NCBI GenBank assembly: GCA_024138015.1 | Contig: JAMXBB010000010.1 | Span: 54,724,351 to 54,788,350, forward strand | Length of the DNA: 64,000 nucleotides | Reading direction: 5' to 3' | DNA from: Lumnitzera littorea | Lineage: Eukaryota; Streptophyta; Magnoliopsida; Myrtales; Combretaceae | The notes under the pieces: generated by a model | What the model was told of the DNA's origin: nothing | Database searches by the model: none | What the model saw: only the letters and a program-made list of their open reading frames with translations | Part shown: in pieces, positions 1 through 11,103 of the stretch | How positions within the stretch are numbered: the first letter of the stretch is position 1 | How the letters are laid out: the number at the start of each line of letters is the position of its first letter | Made by a program: the position numbers and the translations under genes

Positions 1-1103
1 AAGTAGTGCCAAGCTTGGAAATTTTTTGATTTGAGAAATTAATTTGAGTGTTTGATCAAGCTTGAATTTCACGATTTTGAGGAAATCTCCAATGAAACAG
101 ATTTTATTTGTGTCTAAATATGTTAGAAAGGTTCTTAGGAGGCTTCAATTCGCATTAAAAAGAGCTTGAATTAAGTAAGAGGAAAAGGAAGGAAAATTTG
201 GATTTTGAGTATTTTATTTTTTATTTATTTTTTATTTTCAAAGCTTAATTTGACCCATTAAATGGCTAAATCTAGACACATTTTTGGATTCATTTCGAAG
301 TAGGTTATGTGGAGAACATGAATCATCCATTAATCGGTGTTTTTATGTATGGAAATTGCGCGAAAAATGAGGCTAAAGTAGGGGGTACGGATTGGTTTTG
401 CTGGGCAAAAGAGGGAAAGGGAAAGAAAGAGAGGACAAGTGCTAATGTGGCGTCATGTTAGCTGTATAATACGTGTCATGAAGGTGCTAATGTGTTGTTG
501 CCACATCAACTGTGGTCAGCTAAAGCAGTGCCACGTATCTACAGTGGACACGTGGCCCAATGCTATAACGACATGTGGCAGTGTATTTTATAGAGAAAAA
601 TGAAAGGCACTTTGTGCCTTTTGTGAGATTCGAACCTAGGATCTCTAAGTTATATGCAATGGGAAGTTAAAGTGTGGAACTATTAGACCATTGGCCTGTA
701 CCTTGTTCATATATGCAATTAATGGATCAGGTTAGCTTGGGTTAGATTTAAATTTAAGTTTAGGCCCGATATCCCTCTTCTTTTTTAATTATTTAAGGCC
801 CTATAAAATACTAAGGCTAAATTTAAAAAAATCCTATTTTATTTAAACTATTTAAAAATTTCTTCTTTTTTTTATTATTACATTTTTTTTCTTTTTCTCT
901 TCTTTTTATTATTATTATTTTTTCCATTTTTGTGTATTGTTCTTAAATTTTCTACATTTTTTGTGATTTTTTTTTGTAAATTTTCTATTTTTTGGTATTT
1001 TTCTAAATTTTCTATTTTTTTGTGATTTTTCCCTAAATTAGGACCCTTTTACCTTATTCTAAAAGCGTTAAAATTATAGGGGCACAAAAATGGAATGTCT
1101 ACA
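1..1103 (-). mobile_element. Family-A gypsy LTR, 3' LTR of a minus-strand element, truncated by the window edge
   Basis: Read on the minus strand, the LTR opens at 1103 with TGTAGACATTCC followed by ATTTTTG. The same opening, with small changes, is seen at 15708, 28366 and 38510. Directly upstream on the minus strand is a purine run (AAAGAGGGA, 1104-1118) that fits a polypurine tract. An A-rich U3 follows, then a tRNA-like B box near 630, a TATA-like TATAAAATA near 585 and several ACGTG cores at 445-575. The far end is outside the window, so length and target duplication cannot be judged. The family assignment is inferred from the gypsy integrase just upstream. Confidence 0.7.
445..575. promoter_or_regulatory. 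ACGTG (G-box/ABRE-like) cluster inside the LTR
   Basis: The stretch holds three ACGTG-type cores within about 110 bp: one in ATACGTGTC near 470, one as CCACGTATC near 531, and one in GGACACGTGGCC near 548, which is a full CACGTG palindrome. It lies just past the minus-strand TATA-like element of this LTR. ACGTG cores are known plant bZIP and bHLH binding sites. Function here is inferred from motifs only. Confidence 0.35.
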
Positions 1104-1118
1104 GTTATCCCTCTTTGT
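1104..1118 (-). other. Polypurine tract (plus-strand priming site) of the family-A element
   Basis: On the minus strand the bases CAAAGAGGGATAAC sit immediately before the LTR start TGTAG. The equivalent position before the LTR at 14970 reads AAGGAGAGGTAGC, and before the LTR at 28366 it reads AAAGAAAAGCAAC. The conserved position and purine content support a polypurine tract. Confidence 0.6.
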
Positions 1119-1379
1119 GGTGAAGTTTGTATAAAACTTTACTATAAAGACAAAAGAGACCCTATTTTTGCCTTGAGGGTGATTTTGTCCTAAGAAGCAT
1201 TACAACTAGCTAGTTGTCCTAAGCTTAGTCCATTGGGGATTTGATGAATGGTGAAAGGTGAAAGAGAAAAGAGGCGCTTTAAGAGCTGGCCTGGATACAA
1301 AAGAAACTGAAAGAAGGTAGAGCCGTATGGGTTAGTAAGAACCTTAAAAGAATTTGAAAGCCTGATTGTGCCTCTATGA

Positions 1380-2230
1380 GTTGATTAACATAGGCGAATG
1401 GGCAAAGTGCTTCTTGAGTTAGCTAAACCTCTAGGTGAGAAATTGAATCTTGGTAGTGCCCCACTGAGTTGACTAACTTAAGTGAATGGGTGAAGCACTC
1501 CTTGAGCTAGTTAAGACCCTAAATTTTAACACTAGTCGTACTCTTTTAAGTTAACTAACCTAAGCAGGAGTGTCTCTAGTGGATTAGCAGCCTTAAATTG
1601 GAATTAATTCTAGGAAAACTTGGAAGTGCTCTTTTGAGTTGACTATCATAAGTGAACTGGCAAAGTGCTCCTTGAGCTGAGTAAGACTCTAAATTAAAAC
1701 TTAGTTGGGCTACTTTGAGATGACTAACGTAGGTGGGACTATCTCTAGTGGATTAGCAACCTTAAATCAGGATTGATTTGAGAAAAACTTAAAAGTGCGC
1801 TTTTGAGCTGATTATCTTAGGTGAATGGGAAAAGCGCTCCTTGAGCTGACTAAGACCCTAAATTAAAACCTAGTTGCACTCCTTTGAGTTGACTAATCTA
1901 GGCAGGAGCATCTCTTGGGGATTAGCAACCTTATATTTAAATCAATTAAGAAAAACTTGGAAGTACTCCTCTAAGCTAACTATCTTAGGTAAATGAGCAA
2001 AGTACTCCTTGAGCTGACTAAGACCCTAAATCAAAACCTGGTCGTGCTCTTTTGAGTTGACTAACCTAGGCGGGAGTGTCTTTAGTGGGTTATCAACCTT
2101 AAATTGGAATATATTCGAGCAAAAACCTAGAAGTGCTTCTCTGAGTTGACTATCCTAAGTAAACAGGCAAAGCACTCCTTGAATTGGCTAACCTAGGCGA
2201 AAGCATCTTTCGAGAACTAGCAACCCTAAA
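1380..2230 (-). repeat. Short 3'-UTR tandem array with ~168-bp period (dimer of the ~86-bp repeat)
   Basis: About five copies of a repeat with a period near 168 bp (starts near 1627, 1795, 1962 and 2133). Each period is two diverged half-units related to the ~86-bp monomer of the large arrays at 3830-14760, but in opposite orientation. It sits between the end of the gypsy pol and the polypurine tract, so it occupies the 3' non-coding part of the element. The spacer 2231-2560 between array and pol shows no gene. Confidence 0.8.
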
Positions 2231-2559
2231 TATCTTTGTAGTAGATATTAAATCCTCTATCGAGGAGGATCAATCTGTAATAAAGTATTTGAAAGAGTTT
2301 TGTTAATTATCAATGTTTTATATCTCACTTTCATCTTTTGTTGTGTTTTCTGTATATGAATCTTATTTATACAAAGTAAAAGAATAGGGACCCTTTAGCG
2401 GGGTGGAAAGAGTGATGGAGGTGATTCCAATGTCGATAATTGCCAAGGATGAAAATTATAGAAGATGAAAATTAGACCACAGTAACATTTAAGACCAATG
2501 ATGTTTTTATGTTCTGAATTAGAATTTCCATTGATTTTCATAGGTAGTACAATTTTACT

Positions 2560-3770
2560 ACATTAGCATTCACATGGTCTCTCAATTCTGGACCATCCAT
2601 CTATGATAAAATTAAAGCCTTTCCGAGTAGCACTCGCTTCACAATATAAGGGCCTCCGTAATTGGGAGAAAATTTTCCTTTAGAGTCTTGCACATTAGGG
2701 AGAGCCTTTCTCAACACTATATTACCTTCTTTGAAGATCTGAGGTCATGCCCTTTTGTTAAAAGCTCGAGTTATCCTTTGTTGATAGCATTGGTTGTGAC
2801 ACAAGGTTGTCAATCTTTTCTCATTAATCAAATTTAACTACTCAATGCATTTCTTTACCCAATTGGTCTCATCTAACTGAATTTCTAACAACACTTTGAC
2901 ATGCGGGATCTCAACTTCCTCTAATAATATGGCTTTAGTGCCATATACGAAGGAGTAAGGCATTTTCCGCTATCGATTTTCTTATATGAGTGCAAATGGC
3001 AACATCCCATGCCAGTTCTTATATGCAACAACCATCTTTTCAATGATTCTTTTGAGATTTTTGTTGGCTACTTTGATAGCCTCATTCATTTGAGGTTGAT
3101 AAGAAGTAGAGTTCCTATAGATGATCTTGAATTGTTAGCACAACTCCAACATAAGCTTATTATTGAGATTTGTCCCATTGTTAGTGATGATCATTTCTAA
3201 AGCCCCATATCAAGCTAAGATATCTCTTTTGATGAACTTAACCACTACCCCTTTAGTAACATTCCAATAGGACGAGGCTTCAACCTTCTTACTAAAGTAA
3301 TTGATGGCGACAAGTATGAATTGAAGACTATTAGATGCCTTTAGAGTAATTGGGCCAATGATATCTATACCCCACATTGAAAATAGCCATGGCACAGAGA
3401 TGGTATGTAATTCTTGAGGTGGGGCATTTATTTTGTTTGTATAAACTTGGCATAAGAGATAATGCTTGATATGCTTGATGTAATCGCCTTCCATAGTTAA
3501 CCAATAATATCTTAGCCTCACAATCTTCTTGGTGAGCATGTAGCCGTTTATGTAGGGGCTACGTATTCCTTTGTGTACTTCTTTTATCAAAACCTTAGCC
3601 TCTTTGTCATCTACATACCTTAGAAGCATACCGTAAAATGATCGTTGGTACAAGGTGGACTCACTTATTAAGAATCGATTAGCCAATCTTCTGATAGTCT
3701 TTTTGTCCTTTTTCTTTACTTCATTAGGGTATGTGCCTTGTTGTAAGAACATTTTAATATCATGGTACTA
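2560..3770 (-). pseudogene. Ty3/gypsy integrase, C-terminal part of pol, decayed
   Basis: The minus-strand reading from 3752 begins in the zinc-binding region of an integrase (KGIRSPYINGYMLTKKIVR, then LLCQVY, in which an expected Cys and His are lost). It continues into the catalytic core at WGIDIIGPI, which keeps the first Asp. Below 3210 the frame is broken but recognisable: ITNNGTNLN stands where the second catalytic Asp is expected and carries Asn, and IKVANKN stands at the Glu motif and carries Lys. The end reads GKFSPNYGGPYIVKR and then MDGPELR near 2560, the normal end of a plant gypsy pol. With at least two catalytic residues changed, and stops present, it is non-functional. Reverse transcriptase, protease and gag are absent; the element breaks at ~3770 where an oppositely oriented array begins. 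Confidence 0.85.
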
Positions 3771-3826
3771 AGGCTTTTCATCATGTGCACCTTTAATTGC
3801 CAAACTAAAAGTAAGATTTTTTTCAA

Positions 3827-6800
3827 CTTCAATTGACTAGGTTTTTCCCAATCGATTCCAATTTAGGGTTGCAAGTCCCCTTAAGAAGCTCTCGACTAAG
3901 TTAGTGAGCTCGAAGGAGTACGACTAGGTTTTTCAAATCAATTCTCATTTAAGGTTGCTTGTCCCCTAGAGACACTCTCGCCTAGGTTAGTGAGCTCAAA
4001 AGAACAAGACCAATTTTCTAAATCAATTATCACTTAGGGTTACTAGCCCCCAAGAGATGCCCCTACTTAAGTTAGTGAGCTTAAGGAGGAAGACTAAGCT
4101 TTTCAAACAATTCCCATTTAGGGTTGCTAGTCCCTAAAAGACGCTCTTGCGTAAGTTAGTGAGCTCAAAAGTTTACAACCAGGTTTTCTAAATTGATTAT
4201 CACTTAGGGTTGCTAGTCCTTGAGAGATACTTCTGCCTAAGTTAATGAGCTTAAAGGAACACAACCAAGTTTTTCCAAATCAATTCCAATTTAAAGTTGC
4301 TAGTCCCTAAGAGACGCTTAAGGTTAGTGAGCTCAAAGGAGCACAACTAGGTTTTTCAAATCAATTCTCATTTATGGTTTCTAGTCCTCAAGAGATAAGC
4401 GCACCCCTACCCATGCCCTGCCACCCCCACCCCCCCCCCCCCCCCATACACACACACACAACCTGCCTAGGTTAGTGAGCTCAAAAGAGCACGACTAGGT
4501 TTTCTAAATCAATTATCACTTAAGGTTACCAGTCCCTAAGAGATGCTCCCACCTAGGTTAATAAGCTCAAAAGAGCATGACTATGTTTTTCAAATCAATT
4601 ATCACTTGGGTTGCAAGTCTCCAAGAGACACTACTACCTAGTTTAGTAAGCTTAAAAAAGCATGACCAAGTTTTCTAAATCAATTATCACTTATGGTTGC
4701 TAGTCCCCGAAAGACGCTCCCTCCTAGATTAGTGAGCTCAAAAGAGCATGACCAAGTTTTCTAAATTGATTTTCACTTGAGGTTTCTAGTCCTTGAGAGA
4801 CGCTTCTACCTAAGTTAGTACGCTCAATAGAACACAACCAGCTTTTTCTAAATCGATTTCAATTTAAGGTTGCTAGTCCCTTAGAGACACTCTCGCCTAA
4901 GTTAGTGAGCTCAAAAGAGCATGACTATGTTTTTCAAATCAATTATCACTTAGGGTTGCTAGTCCTCAAGATACATACCCACCTAGTTTAGTGAGCTTAA
5001 AAGAGCATGACCAAGTGTTCTAAATCGATTATCACTTAAGGTTGCTAATCCCCTAAAGATGCTCCTGCCTAGGTTAGTGAGCTAAAAAGAGCACTACCAT
5101 GTTTTCAAATTTAACTATCACTTGGGGTTGCTAGTCCCCAAGAGATGCTTCTACCTAGGTTAGTAAGCTTAAAGGAACACGACTAGATTTTTCCAATTCA
5201 ATTCCAATTTAAGGTTGCTAGTCCCCTGCACACACTCCCGCTTAGGTTAGTGAGCTCAAAAGAGTACATGCAAGTTTTCTAAATCAATTATCACTTAGGG
5301 TTGCTAGTCTTTGAGAGATTCTCCCACCTTCGTTTGCGAGCTCAAATGAGCATGACCAAGTTTTCAAAATCAATTATCACTTAGGGTTGCTAGTCTATTA
5401 GATACACTCCCACCTAGGCTAGTCAACTCGAAGGACCATGACTAGGCTTTTCAAATCAATTCTCGTTTAGGGTTGATAGTCCCCTAGACACAGTCCATCC
5501 CATGTTAACGTGCTTAAATAGAGTACATCTAGGTTTTCCAAAATCGATTCTCACTTAGGGTCGCTATCCTAGAGAGACGCTCTCACCTAGGTTAGTGATA
5601 TAAAAAGAGCATGGCCAGGTTTTTTAATTCAAATCTCATTAAGGTTGCCATTCCCTAACAGACACTCCCGCCTAGGTTAGTGAGCTCTAAAGAGGACAAC
5701 TAGGTTTTGTAAATTGATTGTCTCTTAAGATTGTTCATCCCCTAGAGATGCTCCCACCTAAGTTAGTGAGCTTAAATGAGCATAACCAGTTTTTTCTAAA
5801 TCAATTATCACTTAGGGTTACTAGTACTTAAGAGACACTCCCGCCAAGGTTAGTGAGCTGAAAAGAGCACAACCAAGTATTTCAAGTCAACTCTCATTTA
5901 AGGTTGCTAGTCCCTTAGAGACGCTCCCACTTAGGTTATTGAAATCAAAAGAGCACAACCAGGTTTGCTAAATCGATTGTCAATTAAGGTAGCTAGTCCT
6001 TAAGAGACACTTCTTCTAAGGTTATTGAGCTCAAAGGCACATGACCAGGTTTTTCCAAATCGATTCCAATTTGGAGATGCTAGTCCCCTAGAAACGCTCC
6101 TGCCTAGGTTAGTGAGCTCGAAGGTACACGACTAGTTATTTCAAATCAATTCTCATTTAGGATTGCTTATCGCCTAAAGATACTCTTACCTAGGTTAATG
6201 AGCTCAAAATAAGAAGACCAAGTTTTCTAAATTGATTATCACTTAGGGTTACTAGTCCTTAAGAGATGCTCCTACCTAGGTTAGTGAGCTTGAAAGAGGA
6301 AGACTAGGTTTTTCAAACAATTCTCATTTAAGGTTGCTAGTCCCCATGAGACACTTTTACCTAGGTTAGTAAGCTAAAAATTGTACGACCAAGTTTTCTA
6401 AATCAATTATCACTTAAGGTTGCTAGTCCCTAATAGACACTTCTGCCTAAGTGAGCTTAAAGGAGTACGACTAGGTTTTTCCAAAACAATTCTAATTTAG
6501 AGTTACTAGTCCCATAGAGATGCTCCCGCCTAGGTTAGTGAGCTCGAAGGAGCACAACTAGATTTCCCAAATCAATTTTCATTTAGTGTTTCTAGTCCTT
6601 AAGAGATACTATTGCCTAGGTTAATGTGATCAAAAGAGCATGACCTAGTTTTCTAAATCGAATATCACTTAAGGTTGCTAATCCTTAAGAGATGCTCCCG
6701 CCTAGGTTATTAACCTCAAATGAGCACAACTAGGTTTTCCAAATCGATTATCACTTAGGGTTGCTAAACCCCAAGAGATGCTCCCACTTAGTTTAGTAAG

Positions 6801-7384
6801 CTCAAAAGTGCACGACCAGGTTTTCTAAATTAATTATCACTTAGGGTTGCTAGTCTTCGAGAGGTGCTCCTGCCAAAGTTAGTGAGCTCAAAAGAGAATG
6901 ACCAGGTTTTCAAAATCGATTATCACTTAAGGTTTCTAGTCCCACAAAGACACTCCCTCCTAAGTTTGTGAGCTTGAAGGAGCATGACTAAATTTTTCTA
7001 ATCGATTCTCCTTTAAGGTTACTAGTCCCACAAAGACGATCCCGCCTATGTTAGTGAGCTCAAAAGAGCATGACCAAGTTTTCAAATTCGATTATGACTT
7101 AGGGTTACGAGTCTTTATGAGACGCTCCCTTTTAGGTTAGTCAGCTGAAAAGAGCACGACCAGGTTTTTCAAATCAATTCTCATTTAGGGTTGCTTGTTT
7201 GCTAAAGACACTCCTACCTAGGTTAGTGAGCTCAAAAGAGCATGATTAGGTTTTCTAAATCAATTATCACTTAGGGTTGCTAGTCCTCGAGAGACGCTCC
7301 TACCTAAGTTAGTGAGCTCAAAAGAGCACAACCAAGTTTTTCCAATTCGATTTAAATTTAAGGTAACTAATCTCTTGGAGATGT
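3827..7384 (+). repeat. ~86-bp tandem array, left block (~41 copies)
   Basis: Head-to-tail units of about 85-87 bp carry the recurring segments CCTAGGTTAGTGAGCTC, then a GAGCACGACTAGG-type stretch, a run like AAATCAATTATCACTTAGG, and GGTTGCTAGTCCCC. Copies differ by scattered substitutions, with transitions common. The motif GAGCTC is kept in most units. A poly-C/(CA)n run interrupts one unit near 4430-4461. The block is cut at 7384 by a solo LTR and resumes at 11104, so it was once continuous with the right block. The same sequence occurs as the 3'-UTR array of the gypsy element at 1380-2230. Confidence 0.93.
4414..4462 (+). repeat. Poly-C / (CA)n microsatellite inside one array unit
   Basis: A 16-base C run is followed by about eight CA dinucleotides, flanked by C-rich sequence. 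It is the only simple-sequence run inside the 86-bp array and lengthens one unit. It is probably a slippage product. Confidence 0.85.
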
Positions 7385-9317
7385 TGTCAGGACCCTAAAG
7401 GGGGCCTAGTAGGATTACCTAAAATTTCCATAGCATATGTGCACCCATGATATGAAAACCACTTTGCAAGTCAAAGATTGCAAGACTCTAAATAATAAAT
7501 TACTAAGATTACTGATTTTCAAGTAATTAATTTATTGTACATAACATAACATATAAATATAAATAACTATAAATATCTGATATCCCACAGTTTCTCAGAA
7601 CTACAGAGAATTGGTATCCCCTACCAAATAATAAGATAAGATATACTAACATTATATAAAAAATATACAAGAAAAATTAAATTATAGTAAGTTCTAACAT
7701 ATAAATATTTTCTACAAAGGATGTTTATGTAACATCTAAAGAGTACTCAGCTATTTCTAATACTAGTATACATATCTTCATCTCGCACTTAGCACTCGAG
7801 ACTTATCTCAATCCCATCATAAGTAAACCTGCAAAAGAAACTAAAGGAGAATGAGCATATAACAACTTAGTGAGTTCGTCCCTCACCACTACCATTCAAG
7901 CAAGTTATCACACATTATTATCACAAATGCAAGCAAGTTATCTACATATAAAATGAATGCAAGCGTGATGAATGCAAACAATACATCCATAGGAGTCCGA
8001 AACTATGAACGGTGTAAAATTATGTCGTCTACACATCGATTATCCCCTGTACTTAAAAACACAGGGCACCTCAGCTTACCCACATGAGACTACCTAGGGG
8101 TACCACCCATCTAGGTAGCACTCAACTATTACCCTAGTTGAGAAAAGAGTTCCAATCCAAATAGGTGGATCCTAAACTAGGACTATTCACCATCCAAGGC
8201 CCTTTGGGCACAAACATGCGAGTTCCTTTGTAACCAAAATTATCCAAGGCCTTACAGGCACAATAAAGCGAATCCTCTCGTTATTAATTAGAGATCCCAT
8301 GATAGCTTTGCCTTAACAATAAAATATTATTTATGGCTCCACAAGCCTTTATAGAGATCATACAAAAATATATTTAAGAGTAGAAAAGCTTTTTCCAAAA
8401 ACACTTTTCTCAAGATTTTTGCAAAGCTAGCACTCTCCATTTCTATCTTTACCAAGTCATAGACATGCGACAAGTATAATTGGTTATTTTGGTCTAATAC
8501 TTATATTTATCAATTTAAAAAAGTGATCACACATATGATAGCAAACAAGCAAAGCAATCATTCAAACATATAAGCAACAACAAGTAGCAAAACCTCATAT
8601 AAGTAACACACACAAGCAAGTAGCAGGTCTTTAGAACTCCCTCACCTGGATTATTGCTCATTCTCTAAGTCTTTGGGGTTTCCAAAACTCGATATTGAAC
8701 GCCTAAATTAAAATAGTAAAACTTATAAGTATTCTAAGAAGTCAAACTCCTTAGTTAACTAAAAGTCTATTATAATTTGTCTAGTTCCCCAAATATAACC
8801 CAAGTATAATGTGTATAAGGTTTACCATACTCAATGGGATTAATAGTAACTATTTTCTTATATTTGTCAATTATGAGACTTCCTTTATGTATTTAGTAAC
8901 TTTTTATTCTAATTCCGATATTTATAAACTTATGGTCGTTTTTCACCATTTTCGAACACACGTTCACACGGTGATATTCGTTTTAGACGTTAAAACTTGT
9001 GTTTTGCGATAAGACTAAACTTATTGAAATTTTCACTTATTGGAGCTTAATTATTCTTATTGCTTATGTTTATATCCTATTCTTGTATTTAATGATTTAA
9101 TTAGCCATTAGATTCTTACATTTAGGGAATTTTACATTGGTATTACTAATTTATATACTTAATTAAGTTTAATTCAATTTAGGAAGTGTATTAGGGTTTA
9201 AAGGATCTTCGATACCTAAATGCATGTATACATATATATGTTATATTCTTATGTAATCTTATAATTTATTATTTTATATGCTTATGCTTATGTTATCGCT
9301 TAGGTCATTATTTGCTT

Positions 9318-9396
9318 ATGTTATGGCTTATGTATTCATTTGATGATGTCATGGCTTATGTATTCATTTGATGATGTCATGGCTTATGTAATCATA
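9318..9396 (+). repeat. 28-bp tandem repeat within LTR B copy 1
   Basis: The unit, beginning GGCTTATGTATTCATTTG and ending GATGTCAT, occurs twice in a row with partial copies before and after. It is a local duplication inside the LTR with no coding sense. Confidence 0.75.
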
Positions 9397-10216
9397 CCCT
9401 TACCTCATGTTTAAGTCATACTTAAGTGTCTTATGTACACTTTACATATGTTAACTATATACTTATACCTTTACTATACTTATATGTATACTAGTATACT
9501 TATATGTATACCGTATTTATACTTGTACATATACCCATATATACATACGGTCACATATGTATTTTTATACGTATTTTTATATGCCTAAAATTCCTATTAA
9601 GAAAGTTTCTCTAATTTCATTCTTTTTGTGTTTCAAGGGTGTATTTAGCATGGTGTAGGTATGCATAGTTAGTATATGTCTTAGTTTAGGTTATGTATAT
9701 AATGAATACTTATGTACAAAGGTCTTTTTACTTGTATTTCTCTAGTATACCCTTATGTACACATACTTAAAGACATATACACATGCATCTTCTTCCATTT
9801 TATAAAGATTCCTACTTTTCTACACATGTATATGGAGCTTTCACTTCTAACAACATATATACACATATCATACCAACTTTCTATACTACTTAGCTTACAC
9901 AACTAACTACTACATAAAATAGATAATCAAATGATAACATACCTCTTTCTCCTTGATTTATGTTAGTAGAAAGTGTGAAAGTATGTAAGAAAATGTTTGG
10001 AATTTTGGAAGCAAATGGAATCATGGTTGGGAAGAGGAAGAAAAGAACTTAGTTTTGTATTGTTTTGTATTTTGAAAATGAAAACAACTAGGGTCCAAAG
10101 TGGAGAAGTTGTGGACTGCAAAGAAGTAGGGAAAAGGAAGAAAAATCTAAAAGAAAAGAAAAGAAAAGAAATCATTAGAAGGAAGAGATATTTTCTAAAG
10201 TGAAAGTGACATTTTG

Positions 10217-10302
10217 TTGACTTTTCTCCATATTAACTTTAGTCAATATATGTTGACTTAGTCAACCTTTTGACCTTGGTCAACATGTGTTGACTTGGTC
10301 AA
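10217..10302. promoter_or_regulatory. Cluster of eight W-box cores (TTGAC/GTCAA)
   Basis: Eight TTGAC cores, four on each strand, lie within 86 bp, mostly as inverted pairs such as TTGACTTAGTCAAC and TTGACCTTGGTCAAC. TTGAC(C/T) is the established binding core of plant WRKY factors, and paired cores are typical of stress-responsive promoters. The cluster sits in the last third of LTR B copy 1. Whether it drives transcription is inference. Confidence 0.6.
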
Positions 10303-11103
10303 CTTTCCAAAAGCATATGCCATTTAATATACATAATGTAGTAAATAAGGAAAATTAAGAGAAAAATTAAGGAAATGAGACATTTGGTGAATTGATTAGT
10401 AAAAATAGATGATGAGATCTTACTTTAGGTATTTATATCCTATATACATCATTCGGTAGGCTACTTAGTATAACTAGTATGAAAAATATCAATTAGGGTA
10501 TTAAGGTTTACTACATGTAACCTAAGCATCAACTAAACCTCTAACTTTATGTAATACTATCCTAATTATATACTTAGACGATGAATGTAATCTATGATGC
10601 AATATCTTAGTTTCTAAAGGATTACTTTAGTGTTATAAATATTTGTGAATAATTGAAGGTTATCTTTAATCTTTTACTAATGATTTAGTATAATACTAAG
10701 GTTATATTATCAATTAGGGTTTTAAGGTAAATTATGGTGAATTAGTGCTTTTATATCCTTAAAGTTATAGTTTTAGGGTTTTTATTACTTCCAAGTATAA
10801 TCTCTAGTATTTTTACACATTTAGGGTTTAATCTATTCATACGCGATTAAGTCTTCGATTGTTATCTTAGGGTTTTGATGAAATTCGACGTTAACTTTTG
10901 TAGTTACATATACTTGAGGTTTTAGGGTCTTCATATGTAGTTAGAGGTTCGATTGATAATTTAAGGTTTTTCATATTCACTTTAGGTTTTGAATTAAGAT
11001 TTTAATCAATTTTTAATCTCACTGGCTCTATTGACTTCAAGAAATCATCTACAGTTTGGGCGTTTGATTCTATACTTAGAAAGCTAGATTCACAGGGTTT
11101 ACA

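Larger units (their letters stand above)
7385..11103 (+). mobile_element. Family-B solo LTR, copy 1 (3.7 kb), inserted in the tandem array
   Basis: The element begins TGTCAGGACCC and ends GGGTTTACA, so it has TG...CA termini. The flanks are GATGT (7380-7384) and GATGC (11104-11108). Joining the flanks restores the array motif GAGATGCT, so the 5-bp duplication is real with one later change. The first ~120 bp match the start of the 5.1-kb copy at 18505 (GACCCTA, GGCCTAGTAG, TTGCAAGTCAAAGATTGCAA). No coding domain was found inside and no second LTR flanks it, which fits a solo LTR left by recombination. Short tandem repeats (28 bp, 9330-9400) and a W-box cluster (10217-10302) lie within it. Orientation is taken from the TGT...GACCC start and is not proven. 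Confidence 0.8.
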
